In this document: piece by piece, positions 13,252-21,437 of the stretch
Layout: every line of letters begins with the position of its first letter
Numbering within the stretch: position 1 is the first letter of the stretch
Source of the DNA: Actinomadura sp. WMMA1423
GTDB taxonomy: Bacteria; Actinomycetota; Actinomycetes; Streptosporangiales; Streptosporangiaceae
Direction: 5' to 3'
Assembly (NCBI RefSeq): GCF_006547145.1
Contig: NZ_CP041244.1
Location: forward strand, 2,728,001 to 2,792,000
Length of the DNA stretch: 64,000 nucleotides
Made by a program: the position numbers and the translations under genes
The notes under the pieces: generated by a model
The model's database searches: none
Seen by the model: the letters and a program-made list of their open reading frames with translations, nothing else
What the model was told of the DNA's origin: nothing

Positions 13252-14580
13252 TCACACCCTGTTGACGGCGTGCTGGAGACGGTCCATGGAGCTCTCCAGC
13301 GTCCGCTGGAGGCCGTAGGTCGGGGAGAAGCTCGGGGTCAGGGTCATGGCGCCGACGCCCGCGAGCAGGCACAGCACGCCGAGGCCCACGACCGCGGCGG
13401 CGACGGCCCGCGGCCGCAGCGCCACCGGCAGGAACATCCGCTCCAGCTGGCGCCGCGGGGCGCTGACCCCCGGCGCCGTCCACAGCACCGCGGCCCCGGC
13501 TCCGGCGCCGAACGCGCAGGCGGTGAGCGAGTCCAGCTTCCCGCCGACGGCCGACGCCGCGGCGAGCCCGAGCGGGACGGCGACCGTGAACACCGCCGCG
13601 TAGGGGACGGTCAGCAGCGTCCGCCCGAGCGCCCACGCCCAGCCGCGCGCCGTCGTGCCCGCCACCCGCAGCAGCGTCACCGCGACCAGCGTCAGGGCGA
13701 GCCCCGCGATCGGCAGCATGATGACGACACCGACGCCGGCCACCACCACCAGGGCCGCGAGCAGCCGCGCCCAGCCCCGCGCGACCGCCATCTCGTGCGC
13801 CGCCGTCCCCGGCGCCTCGCCGGGAGCGGCGGGACCGCTCGGCGGGGCGGGCGCCTCAGAGCCGTGCTCCCCGACCGCGCCGGAAGAGACCGTGGCCGAG
13901 GGAGTCGTGGCTGAAGGAGTCGTGGTGGGAGGGGCCGCGGTGGCCGGAAGGTCCAGCTTGAAGGCCGCCTCCGCCAGCTCGGCGGCCGAGGGGCGGGCCG
14001 CCGCATCGGGATGCGAGGCGGCCCTCACCAGGGAGGCCAGGCCCGCGGGCAGCGCCTCGGCGGTCGCGTCCGCTCGGCCGGTGGCGGCGAACGCGACCGT
14101 GGCCGCCCACGCGCGGATGTCGTCGGCGGCGTCGGCGCCCTCGACCAGCGCGAAGTCGACGACCACGGGCGCGTCGTCGACGACCAGGACCGTGCCGGGC
14201 GCGAGCTCCCCGTGGGCGAGGCCGGTGCGGTGGATGGCGGCCAGTGCCTTGGCCAGGCCGAAGGCCATGCGGCGCAGCGCGTCCCCCGACATGGGCCCCT
14301 GCCCGGCCACCGTCTCCGCGAGCGGCCGCCCGGGCACGAACCGGAACACGACGTAGGGGCGCGGGCCGGCGGCCTCACCGTCCAGGACGTCGGCCACGTA
14401 GGGGCTCAGCACCTCGCGCATCCGCACCGTGTCGGGGGCGGCCCCCGGCGGGAGCAGCCGGATCGCCACATCGCGGCCGTCGGGGCCCGCGGCGCGGTGG
14501 ACGCCACCGGTTCCGCCGCCCAGCCTGGACAGCAGCCGGTACGGACCGATGTTCGCCTGGTGGCTCGTCTCACCGCTCAT
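13252..14580 (-). CDS. Ser/Thr kinase-like pseudokinase with membrane C-terminus
   Basis: A 442-residue protein with a degenerate kinase fold. Every catalytic position is changed: the ATP lysine is Arg41 (VAIR), the HRDLKPGN loop reads HGELAPGT (residues 123-130), DFG is DFA (142-144), and the activation segment with its GTPxYxAPE motif is missing, the chain passing directly into DDIRAWAATVAFAATGR. A Pro/Thr linker (about residues 215-265) precedes about five membrane helices ending with an SAPRRQLERMFLPVAL loop shared with the kinase at 14644-16512 (SGAPRRQLARVWGALLPRA). The two are thus adjacent paralogues and this copy has probably become a regulator or binding protein. It is not expected to phosphorylate. 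Confidence 0.9.
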   Translation of the reverse strand: MSGETSHQANIGPYRLLSRLGGGTGGVHRAAGPDGRDVAIRLLPPGAAPDTVRMREVLSPYVADVLDGEAAGPRPYVVFRFVPGRPLAETVAGQGPMSGDALRRMAFGLAKALAAIHRTGLAHGELAPGTVLVVDDAPVVVDFALVEGADAADDIRAWAATVAFAATGRADATAEALPAGLASLVRAASHPDAAARPSAAELAEAAFKLDLPATAAPPTTTPSATTPSATVSSGAVGEHGSEAPAPPSGPAAPGEAPGTAAHEMAVARGWARLLAALVVVAGVGVVIMLPIAGLALTLVAVTLLRVAGTTARGWAWALGRTLLTVPYAAVFTVAVPLGLAAASAVGGKLDSLTACAFGAGAGAAVLWTAPGVSAPRRQLERMFLPVALRPRAVAAAVVGLGVLCLLAGVGAMTLTPSFSPTYGLQRTLESSMDRLQHAVNRV

Positions 14581-14643
14581 TATGGGTCGCCACCCTACCG
14601 ATCCGGGGGGCGGCGGCGCCCCGTCGCCGGGCGGGCCCGCGCG

Positions 14644-16512
14644 TCACATGCCGGGGATGCCCGCCACGAGGTCGTGGACGTCGGCGCGCAGGCTCTCCAG
14701 GTCCTGGCTCATCCCGTCCACGGGCGTGGTGTCGGGCGGCTGCCGCTGCGACAGCCCGACCAGGACCGCGGCGAAGATCCCGAGGATCAGCGCCCCGATG
14801 AGGGCCGCCTCGGCGCGCGGCAGCAGCGCGCCCCAGACGCGGGCGAGCTGGCGGCGGGGCGCGCCGCTGCCGGGCGCGAGGCACAGCAGCCCGATCACCG
14901 CCATCGACGCGTAGGCGATCGCGTTGGACGCGGTCATGTTCGGGTCGGCGAAGATCAGCACGGCGAGCAGGACGACGCCCGCGAGGCCGCTGAGCGACGT
15001 CCACAGCACGGTGGACATCAGGGCGCCGGGCAGGTGCAGCGGCGTCCGGAACGCGGCCGCGACGGCGTCGCCCGAGCGCGGCCCGCGCCGCGTCTGCCGG
15101 CCCTCCATGCCCTTGGCCGCCTTGTCGGCCATGCGCAGCACGAGCACGCCGGCGACGGTGACGCCGAGCGCGAGCAGCGGCGCGATGTTGGCGAACCCGA
15201 GCAGCGCCACCAGGACGATGAGGCTGAGCACCCGGTACCAGCCGTAGGGCTTGCGGCGCTCCTTGTCTCCGCGGTCGGCCCGGTCGGGACGGGCCTGGTC
15301 GGCCCTGGCCTCCGGCTCGTAGGGGCCGCGCTGGAGCGCGCCCTGCGGGGGCTGGTTCGGCGGAGCCCCGTACTGGGGCGGGTACCCGCCCTGGTAGGGA
15401 GGCGCGGGCGCTCCGTAGCCCTGCTGCGCGTACTGCTCCCCCGCCTTGAACGGCGCGGGGCCGGGCGGCGGGACGGGCGGCGGCGCGGCGGGCGGCAACT
15501 GCCCGACGAAGTCCTTCGGCTGCGCCGGGACGGGCGCGGGCGAGGGGACGGGCGCGGGCGAGGGGGCCGGCGCCTGCGAGGGCGGGTCCTGCGGGGCCGG
15601 CAGCGGCATGGAGAACTGCCGGGAGTGGTCGGCCGCCGTCTCGTCCGGCGGCGGCGCGCTCGGCGCCGGGTAGTGCCGGTCGACGCGCGTCTGGTCGGTG
15701 ATGGTGGCCTCGAGGTGGATGCGGCGGGTGAGCTGCACCAGGCCGACCGCCGTCGGGCGCTCGGCCGGGTGCCGCGCCATCGCCGACCGCAGCACGGGCA
15801 GCATCGCCTCGGGCACGCCGTCCAGGTCGGGCGCGCCCTGCATGATCTTGTAGAAGATCGACTCGAAGGTGCCGGAGCCGAACGGCGGACGGCCGGTCGC
15901 GGCGTAGGCGAGCGTCCCGGCCCAGGCGTGCACGTCCGACGGCGGGCCCGCGTCCTCGCCCTCGATGATCTCCGGGGCGAGGTAGCCGGGGGTGCCGATG
16001 ACCATGCCGGTCGCGGTCAGCCGGGTCGCGTCGGCCGCCTGTGCGATGCCGAAGTCGATCACGACGGGCTCGCCGTCGACGAGCATCACGTTGCCGGGCT
16101 TGAGGTCGCGGTGCACGATCCCGGCGCCGTGGATCGCCGACAGCGCCGACGCGAGCCCGACGCCCAGCCGCTGCAGGCCCTGCCCGTAGATCGGCCCGGA
16201 CTCCTCGACGATCTCCTCGAGCGTCCGGCCGGGCACGTACTGGGTCACGATGTAGGGCTGGTCGGCGGTCACGTCGGCGTCGAGGATCTCGGCGACGTGG
16301 GGGCTGTGCACCCTGCGCATCGAGTCGACCTCGCGGGCCAGCCGGCGACGCGCCGTGGCGTCCCCCGCGACCGCTGGCCGCAGCACCTTGATGGCCACCT
16401 TGCGCCCCTCGGGGTCGGCGCCGAGGTAGACGACGCCCATGCCCCCTTCCCCCAGGGTCTGCAGGACGCTGTAGTGGCCGATTCGGTCCCCGGACGTGAC
16501 GGCTCCCTTCAT
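14644..16512 (-). CDS. Ser/Thr protein kinase with proline-rich linker and membrane domain
   Basis: A 622-residue active-type kinase: LGEGGMGVVYLG, VAIKVL (Lys about 42), IVHRDLKPGNVML, VIDFGIAQAADATRL and GTPGYLAPEIIEGE. An unusually Pro/Gln/Ala-rich linker (about residues 285-415, with repeated PAPSPAPVPSPAPVP and YPPQYGAPP stretches) connects to roughly five membrane helices rather than the single helix plus sensor domain of PknB. The last polar segment (QPPDTTPVDGMSQDLESLRADVHDLVAG) may be external. It is 63 bp upstream of the pseudokinase in the same direction, so the two are probably co-expressed and may interact. Confidence 0.93.
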   Translation of the reverse strand: MKGAVTSGDRIGHYSVLQTLGEGGMGVVYLGADPEGRKVAIKVLRPAVAGDATARRRLAREVDSMRRVHSPHVAEILDADVTADQPYIVTQYVPGRTLEEIVEESGPIYGQGLQRLGVGLASALSAIHGAGIVHRDLKPGNVMLVDGEPVVIDFGIAQAADATRLTATGMVIGTPGYLAPEIIEGEDAGPPSDVHAWAGTLAYAATGRPPFGSGTFESIFYKIMQGAPDLDGVPEAMLPVLRSAMARHPAERPTAVGLVQLTRRIHLEATITDQTRVDRHYPAPSAPPPDETAADHSRQFSMPLPAPQDPPSQAPAPSPAPVPSPAPVPAQPKDFVGQLPPAAPPPVPPPGPAPFKAGEQYAQQGYGAPAPPYQGGYPPQYGAPPNQPPQGALQRGPYEPEARADQARPDRADRGDKERRKPYGWYRVLSLIVLVALLGFANIAPLLALGVTVAGVLVLRMADKAAKGMEGRQTRRGPRSGDAVAAAFRTPLHLPGALMSTVLWTSLSGLAGVVLLAVLIFADPNMTASNAIAYASMAVIGLLCLAPGSGAPRRQLARVWGALLPRAEAALIGALILGIFAAVLVGLSQRQPPDTTPVDGMSQDLESLRADVHDLVAGIPGM

Positions 16513-16560
16513 CGTTTACGAAACCCTACCCTTGCCGATCCCGCCGGGGAGATCCAGCCA

Positions 16561-17373
16561 TCAGGCCGCCACCACCCCGTCGCCCTCGGCGGCGCCGGCC
16601 AGCGCGCCCGCGAACCAGCGCGCGGCGGGGCGCCGGGCTGCGTCGCGGCGCAACGCCGCCCGCAGCAGCCCGGCCAGCGGCTCCGGCACCCCGTCGAGGT
16701 CGGCCTGGCCGCGCAGGATCCTGAAGCACACCCCGTGCAGCGAGCCGCGCCCGAACGGCGGGCGCCCCGTCGCCGCGTATGCCACGGTCGACGCCCACGA
16801 GAACACGTCCGAGGCGGTGGTGGCGCGCTCCCCCTCGATCAGCTCGGGCGCCAGGTAGGCGGGCGTCCCCACGACCATGCCGCGCCTGGTGATCTGCTCC
16901 GCGCCCGACTCGTGCGCGATCCCGAAGTCGATCAGCGTCGGCCGGTCGCCCAGGACGATCACGTTGCCGGGCGAGACGTCGCGGTGCAGCACGCCCGCGT
17001 CGTGGACGTCCCCGAGCGCCAGCGCCAGCCGCCGCGCGAACCGGACGAGCCGGTCGCCGCGCAGCGGCCCGTACGCCTCGACGAGGTCGTTCAGCGGGCA
17101 CCCCGGCACGTACTGCATGACCACGTGCGGTCGCCGGGCCGAGACCGCCCCGTCCAGCAGCCGGGCGACGTAGGCGCTGCGCACCCGCGCCTGCGCCGAC
17201 ATCTCCCGCGCCAGCCGGCTGATCGCCTCGGGCTCCCCCGTGAGCTCCGGAACGAGCTCCTTGACCGCGACCTCCCGGCCGGCGGCGTCCATGGCCAGGT
17301 AGACCACGGCCGTGCTCCCCCGGCCGATCTCGTCCAGCAACCGGTACCCGCCCAGTCGCCTGTGCGTCCCCAT
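16561..17373 (-). CDS. Soluble Ser/Thr protein kinase (HRDVSPGN loop)
   Basis: A 270-residue kinase consisting of the catalytic domain only. Gly loop IGRGSTAVVYLA, ATP lysine in VAVKEL, catalytic Asp in LHRDVSPGNVIVL, DFGIAHESG and GTPAYLAPELIEGE are present. The lysine normally two residues after the catalytic Asp (HRDLKP) is serine here; this variant is widespread in bacterial kinases and need not abolish activity. No membrane segment is present. It lies 48 bp upstream of the membrane kinase gene in the same orientation, giving a three-gene kinase run. Confidence 0.9.
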   Translation of the reverse strand: MGTHRRLGGYRLLDEIGRGSTAVVYLAMDAAGREVAVKELVPELTGEPEAISRLAREMSAQARVRSAYVARLLDGAVSARRPHVVMQYVPGCPLNDLVEAYGPLRGDRLVRFARRLALALGDVHDAGVLHRDVSPGNVIVLGDRPTLIDFGIAHESGAEQITRRGMVVGTPAYLAPELIEGERATTASDVFSWASTVAYAATGRPPFGRGSLHGVCFRILRGQADLDGVPEPLAGLLRAALRRDAARRPAARWFAGALAGAAEGDGVVAA

Positions 17374-17418
17374 GCCCCCTATGACGCCAGAAAACGGCCC
17401 CCCGGTTCCCGGCTTCCC

Positions 17419-18369
17419 TCAGCCCTTGCGAGCTGCTTGGCGGGCTCGGCGTTCTTCGCGGCGGGTCTCGAACTTCGTCGCGGAGGCGTCGAGCTGCTCC
17501 AGGAACTCGTTGAGCTCCTCGCGGGCCTTCTCGCCGTCGCCGCTCAGGTCGGTGCGGTCGAAGACGCCCCACTTGCGCAGCACCGGGACGAGGACGTCGT
17601 CGTGGTGGAGGCGCAGGTCGTAGATGCCGGCGTTGGCGATGACGACCGACTTGCGCAGGAAGCCGTCGATGCTGTGGCCGGGCATGTGGAACGTCGTGAC
17701 GACGTCGGTGATCGCCCGCATCGTCTCGTTCGGGGCGGCCTCCAGGGCGGCGCCCATCAGGTTCCGGTAGAAGATCATGTGGAGGTTCTCGTCGGCGGCG
17801 ATGCGGGTCATCATCTGCTCGCAGACGGGGTCGCCGGAGGCCTTGCCGGTGTTGCGGTGCGACACGCGGGTGGCGAGCTCCTGGAACGACACGTACGCCG
17901 TCCCGTGCAGGAACGAGTCGCCGTGGTCGGCCTCGTAGCCGGCCTCCATGTGGTGCATGCGGGCGCGCTCCAGCGCGATCGGGTCGACCGCGCGGGTGAC
18001 GGTGAGGTAGTCGCGCAGGGCGATGCCGTGCCGGTTCTCCTCGGCGGTCCAGCGGTTCACCCAGGTGCCCCAGGCGCCGTCGCGGCCGAACACCGTGGCG
18101 ATGGCGCGGTGGTAGCCGGGGAGGTTGTCCTCGGTGAGGAGGTTGACGATGAGCGACTCGCGGGCCTCGGGCGTCACCTTCGACTGCTCGATCGACCACG
18201 GCTCGCCGTCCAGCGGCCCGTCGAAGTCGCGGCCCTCGCTCCAGGGGACGTACTGGTGCGGGAACCATTCCTTGGCCATCGACAGGTGCCGGTTCAGCTC
18301 CTTCTCGACCACCGGCTCGAGGTCGAGCATGAGGCCGGTCTGGGACTTCTCTTCGGGGGTCACGGACAT
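17419..18369 (-). CDS. Acyl-ACP desaturase (ferritin-like diiron)
   Basis: A 316-residue soluble fatty-acyl desaturase of the plant stearoyl-ACP/mycobacterial DesA type. The two diiron motifs are visible: WTAEENRHGIAL (EENRH, about residue 107) and RIAADENLHMIFY (DENLH, about residue 192), with the upstream Glu in LTEDNLPGYHR. The enzyme inserts a cis double bond into acyl-ACP with O2 and reduced ferredoxin. No ferredoxin gene is adjacent. The ATG at 18369 has GGAACCG upstream. The basic C-terminal tail RREERRARQAARKG is polar and likely disordered. Confidence 0.95.
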   Translation of the reverse strand: MSVTPEEKSQTGLMLDLEPVVEKELNRHLSMAKEWFPHQYVPWSEGRDFDGPLDGEPWSIEQSKVTPEARESLIVNLLTEDNLPGYHRAIATVFGRDGAWGTWVNRWTAEENRHGIALRDYLTVTRAVDPIALERARMHHMEAGYEADHGDSFLHGTAYVSFQELATRVSHRNTGKASGDPVCEQMMTRIAADENLHMIFYRNLMGAALEAAPNETMRAITDVVTTFHMPGHSIDGFLRKSVVIANAGIYDLRLHHDDVLVPVLRKWGVFDRTDLSGDGEKAREELNEFLEQLDASATKFETRREERRARQAARKG

Positions 18370-18542
18370 GCGGTTCCTTCGCTGGACGAGAGGTCGTCTT
18401 GCAGCCGCCCAGCAGGCCGGTCACAACCTACTCAAGCGTAGGTTCGATCGTCGCGAGTCACGGTCCGCCCCGTCAAGTCACCCCCGCCACAAGCAAGACG
18501 CGGGAACTTTTGTAGACCTGCGCGAAAGGGTGTGACGTCTTG

Positions 18543-19310
18543 TCACCGCGTGTCGGCGGCCTGTTGCCACATGCGGTTCACGGCGGCCCTGAGCAGGGGC
18601 CTCGGGACGAGGCGCAGAGCGGGGAGCGCCGCCTTGTACTGCATGCCGGGGACGCACAACGCGCGCCCGGTCGACACCGCCTCCAGGCCCGCCCGGGCCA
18701 CGTCCTCTCGCCGCAGCCACAGCAGGTTGGCGGGGACGTCGTCGTCGGTGCGGGTGAACCCGGGGCACAGCGCCGTCACGTGGACGCCCTTCCCCGCAAC
18801 CTCGGAGTGCAGGCTCTCGGAGAAGGAGGCCACATATGCCTTGGACGCTCCATAGGTCGCACTGCCGGGCGAGGGCGCGAACCCCGCCATCGACGCGACG
18901 TTCAGCACCCCGCCCCGGCCGCGCGCGATCATTCCCGGCAGAGCCGCGTGGGTGAGCCGGACCAGCGCGGCCACGTTGAGCTCGATCTGCGCCAGGTGGT
19001 CGTCGAGCGGCAGCTCCGCGAACGCTCCAAAAGCGCCGTAACCGGCGTTGTTGACCAGCAGCTCGACCGGCTCCGCGCGCAGCCGCCCCTCGACCTCGGC
19101 GCGCTGCCCGGGGTCGGCGAGGTCGGCGGCCAGCACCTCCACGGCCACCCGGTAGCGCTCGACGAGGTCGCGGGCCAGCCCGTCCAGCAGGTCGCTTCGG
19201 CGCGCCACGATCACGAGATCGGTGCCGCGGCGGGCCAGGAGGCGGGCGAAGCTCTCACCGATACCGCTGGACGCCCCCGTCACCAGCGCGGTCCGGTACG
19301 CGTGTCGCAT
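18543..19310 (-). CDS. Short-chain dehydrogenase/reductase
   Basis: A 255-residue classical SDR. It shows the NAD(P)-binding TGASSGIG at residues 11-18, NNAGYGAF, and the catalytic Ser and YGASK (SMAGFAPSPGSATYGASKAY). Arg residues in the second strand (VARRSD) suggest NADPH preference. The C-terminal MQYKAALPALRLVPRPLL stretch is typical of DltE/YqjQ-type SDRs. The substrate is unknown. It stands alone 75 bp downstream of the F420/NADP reductase-like gene. Confidence 0.92.
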   Translation of the reverse strand: MRHAYRTALVTGASSGIGESFARLLARRGTDLVIVARRSDLLDGLARDLVERYRVAVEVLAADLADPGQRAEVEGRLRAEPVELLVNNAGYGAFGAFAELPLDDHLAQIELNVAALVRLTHAALPGMIARGRGGVLNVASMAGFAPSPGSATYGASKAYVASFSESLHSEVAGKGVHVTALCPGFTRTDDDVPANLLWLRREDVARAGLEAVSTGRALCVPGMQYKAALPALRLVPRPLLRAAVNRMWQQAADTR

Positions 19311-19356
19311 GGCGGGAGATGCTATCGGGCGATCTTCGCGCAGCCCCCCAGCACGC

Positions 19357-19380
19357 CCAAAAACGCAAATAACGTTTTGG
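19357..19380. terminator. A/T-rich hairpin between SDR and reductase-like gene
   Basis: CCAAAAACG (19357-19365) pairs with CGTTTTGG (19373-19380), with one unpaired A, around a 7-base loop. It is conspicuously A/T-rich for this genome. It lies 4 bp downstream of the reductase-like stop (minus strand) and upstream of the SDR start, so a terminator is likely; an operator is the alternative. Confidence 0.5.
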
Positions 19381-19384
19381 CCCG

Positions 19385-20050
19385 TCAGCCCGCGAGTTCC
19401 GACGTGCGCGCCGGGTCGCCCCCAGCGTACTCGGGGGGCGGCAGCATCGCGGTGGGGTCCTCACCGGCCATCCACAGGCCCACCATGAACGCGGTCGTCG
19501 CCTCCAGGAGCCCCGCCCGCTCCAGGCTTCCGCCGTTCATGGGAACGCAGCCGAGGTCGGACACCAGGCCGCGCACCACGGCGAGGGCGTCCTCGTCGTC
19601 CCCGCACAGCGGGACGCCGAGGGGCCGCCCACCGAACGCCGGGGGCTCCATCCGCCACACGCTCTCGTGGCAGGTGTTGAAGGCCTTGACGACCCGCGCG
19701 CCGGTCGCGCCGGCGATCCGCCGCGCCGCCGACGGGCCGCCCGCCGTCTTGAGCCGCTCGAACGGCGGCTCCATCGGGTTGGTGCAGTCGATCAGCACCC
19801 GTCCCTCCAGCGGCCCGGCCGCGCGCAGGACGTCCGGCACGCCCTCGTGCCAGACGGCGAGGAGCACCGCCTCGCCGAACTCGGCCGCCTCCCGCAGCGT
19901 GCCGCCGGCCGCGCCGTGCCCGATCCGTTCCGCCAGCGCGACCGCCTTCGCGGGCGTGCGCGCCCCGATCCGCACAAGGTGCCCCTTGCGCGCCCACCGC
20001 GTGGCGAGAGCGTCCGCCATGTCGCCCGCGCCGAGAATTCCGATCCGCAT
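19385..20050 (-). CDS. NADPH-dependent F420 reductase-like (Fno-type) NAD(P)-binding protein
   Basis: A 221-residue Rossmann protein beginning MRIGILGAGDMADALATRWARKGH, as in the F420:NADP oxidoreductase/YfjP-like family. VLIDCTNPMEPP and VVKAFNTCHESVW match the conserved segments of that family. It has no C-terminal helical dehydrogenase domain, consistent with the Fno type. The start has GGAGG 5 bases upstream. It is divergent from an HxlR regulator 81 bp away, a common arrangement in which the HxlR protein controls a redox enzyme. Whether it uses F420 cannot be seen from sequence. Confidence 0.85.
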   Translation of the reverse strand: MRIGILGAGDMADALATRWARKGHLVRIGARTPAKAVALAERIGHGAAGGTLREAAEFGEAVLLAVWHEGVPDVLRAAGPLEGRVLIDCTNPMEPPFERLKTAGGPSAARRIAGATGARVVKAFNTCHESVWRMEPPAFGGRPLGVPLCGDDEDALAVVRGLVSDLGCVPMNGGSLERAGLLEATTAFMVGLWMAGEDPTAMLPPPEYAGGDPARTSELAG

Positions 20051-20099
20051 GCCGTCCTCCGTTCGATTACCGTCGGACGGGACGTTAGGCGGTCCGTTC

Positions 20100-20115
20100 C
20101 GCACCATCCGGTGCG
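20100..20115. promoter_or_regulatory. Candidate HxlR operator (CGCACC-N4-GGTGCG)
   Basis: A perfect 6-bp inverted repeat (20100-20105 and 20110-20115) lies in the 81-bp gap between the divergent reductase-like gene and the hxlR-type gene. HxlR proteins bind dyads in such intergenic regions. The assignment rests on position and symmetry. Confidence 0.4.
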
Positions 20116-20131
20116 TATCGGAAGGGGCAGG

Positions 20132-20521
20132 ATGGCGGGCGATCCCATGGACGAGTACGAGCCCCTGAACACGAGCGAGTTCGCCGCCGACTGCCGCACG
20201 CGGCTCGCCCTCGACCTGCTGTCCGGCACGTGGGCGGGCGTCGTGCTGTGGACGCTCCAGCACGGGCCGCTGCGTCCGGGCGAGATGCGGGCGCGGATCG
20301 GCGGCATCAGCCACAAGGTGCTGACCGAGACGCTGCGCCGCCTCGAGCGCGACGGCCTGGTGGTGCGGCGCCGCTACGCCGAGGCGCCCCCGCGCGTCGA
20401 GTACGAGCTGACCGGGCCGGGACGCGGGATGCTCGAACCCCTCGCCGCCCTCGGCCGCTGGACCGAGCGCTACGCCGACGAGGTGGTCGGCACGCGGGAC
20501 CGCGCGCTCGGCGACCGGTGA
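20132..20521 (+). CDS. HxlR family winged-helix regulator
   Basis: A 129-residue MarR-like dimeric regulator. Diagnostic residues: DCRTRLALDLLSGTWAGVVLW near the N-terminus (the conserved Cys of redox/aldehyde-responsive HxlR proteins is in ADCRTR), PGEMRARIGGISHKVLTETLRRLERDGLV as the recognition helix and wing, and YELTGPGRGMLEPLAALGRW. The start ATG at 20132 follows GGAAGGGG; a second in-frame ATG is at 20147. The lone conserved cysteine suggests, but does not prove, thiol-based sensing. Confidence 0.92.
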   Translation: MAGDPMDEYEPLNTSEFAADCRTRLALDLLSGTWAGVVLWTLQHGPLRPGEMRARIGGISHKVLTETLRRLERDGLVVRRRYAEAPPRVEYELTGPGRGMLEPLAALGRWTERYADEVVGTRDRALGDR

Positions 20522-20523
20522 GA

Positions 20524-21306
20524 TCAGCGACCGGTGAAGCGGGCCTTGCCGGGCCCCTCCTCCATGAAGCTCTTCATCCCGCTCGCCTGGTCCTCGGTGG
20601 CGAACAGCGCCGCGAACTGCGTCCGCTCGATCTCCAGCCCGGTGTCGAGGTCGGCCTCGAGACCGCGGTCGATGGCCTGCTTGGCGGCGCGCAGCGCGAT
20701 CGCGGGACCGCCGACGAACGTCGCGGCCCACTCCTTGGCGGCGGTGTAGACGGCGTCGTCCGGGACGACCCGGTCCACCAGCCCCATCGCGAGGGCCTCG
20801 TCCGCCGCGACGTGCCGCCCCGAGAAGATCAGGTCCTTGGCCTTCGAGGGCCCGACCAGCCGGGCCAGCCGCTGCGTGCCGCCCGCACCGGGGATGATGC
20901 CGAGCTGGATCTCCGGCTGCCCCACCTTCGCCCCCTCGCCCGCGACGCGGAAGTCGGCGGTCAGCGCCGTCTCCAGCCCGCCGCCGAGCGCGTACCCGGT
21001 GATCGCGGCGATCACCGGCTTCGGGATCGCCGCGAGCGCCTTGGCGAAGTCCTGCAGCAGCCGCGAGTGCCCCGCCGACATCTCCGCGTACGACATCGGG
21101 GCCATCTCCTTGATGTCCGCGCCCGCCGCGAACACCCGCTCGCCGCCGTACAGCACGACCGCGCCGACCGCCTCGTCCTGCGTGACCTGGCGGGCCGCGT
21201 CGATCAGCTCCCGCTGCATCTGGGCGTTCAGGGCGTTCATCTTCGGACGGTCCAGCCTGATCGTCGCGATCCCGTCCTCGACCTCGACCCGTACGAACTC
21301 GCCCAC
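20524..21306 (-). CDS. Enoyl-CoA hydratase/isomerase (crotonase) family
   Basis: A 260-residue crotonase of the EchA/FadB1 type that hydrates 2-enoyl-CoA in beta-oxidation. The oxyanion-hole segments AAGADIKEM and ITGYALGGGLETAL, and the catalytic region VGQPEIQLGIIPGAGGTQRLARLVG (the two glutamates in GGGLE and QPEI), are intact, so hydratase activity is expected. GTG is the start. It converges with hxlR, the stops being 2 bp apart. It could feed electrons to the etfA/etfB system via acyl-CoA dehydrogenases encoded elsewhere. Confidence 0.95.
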   Translation of the reverse strand: MGEFVRVEVEDGIATIRLDRPKMNALNAQMQRELIDAARQVTQDEAVGAVVLYGGERVFAAGADIKEMAPMSYAEMSAGHSRLLQDFAKALAAIPKPVIAAITGYALGGGLETALTADFRVAGEGAKVGQPEIQLGIIPGAGGTQRLARLVGPSKAKDLIFSGRHVAADEALAMGLVDRVVPDDAVYTAAKEWAATFVGGPAIALRAAKQAIDRGLEADLDTGLEIERTQFAALFATEDQASGMKSFMEEGPGKARFTGR

Positions 21307-21437
21307 GGCGACCCTCCCTGTGAAAACCCGGTGGCGGACGCCCCGAGCCTAGCCAGGGGCGTGTGCGCACCTGTGTGGCGGCCGCCGCGAAGCGTGGTGC
21401 TCGGTCACGTCAGAGGCTGCTGGTAGCTTCGGGGACC

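Noticed and set aside
14011..18441. Very long plus-strand frame of 1476 codons
   Set aside because: Antisense to three kinases and the desaturase. High GC removes stop codons in this frame; no domain is recognisable.
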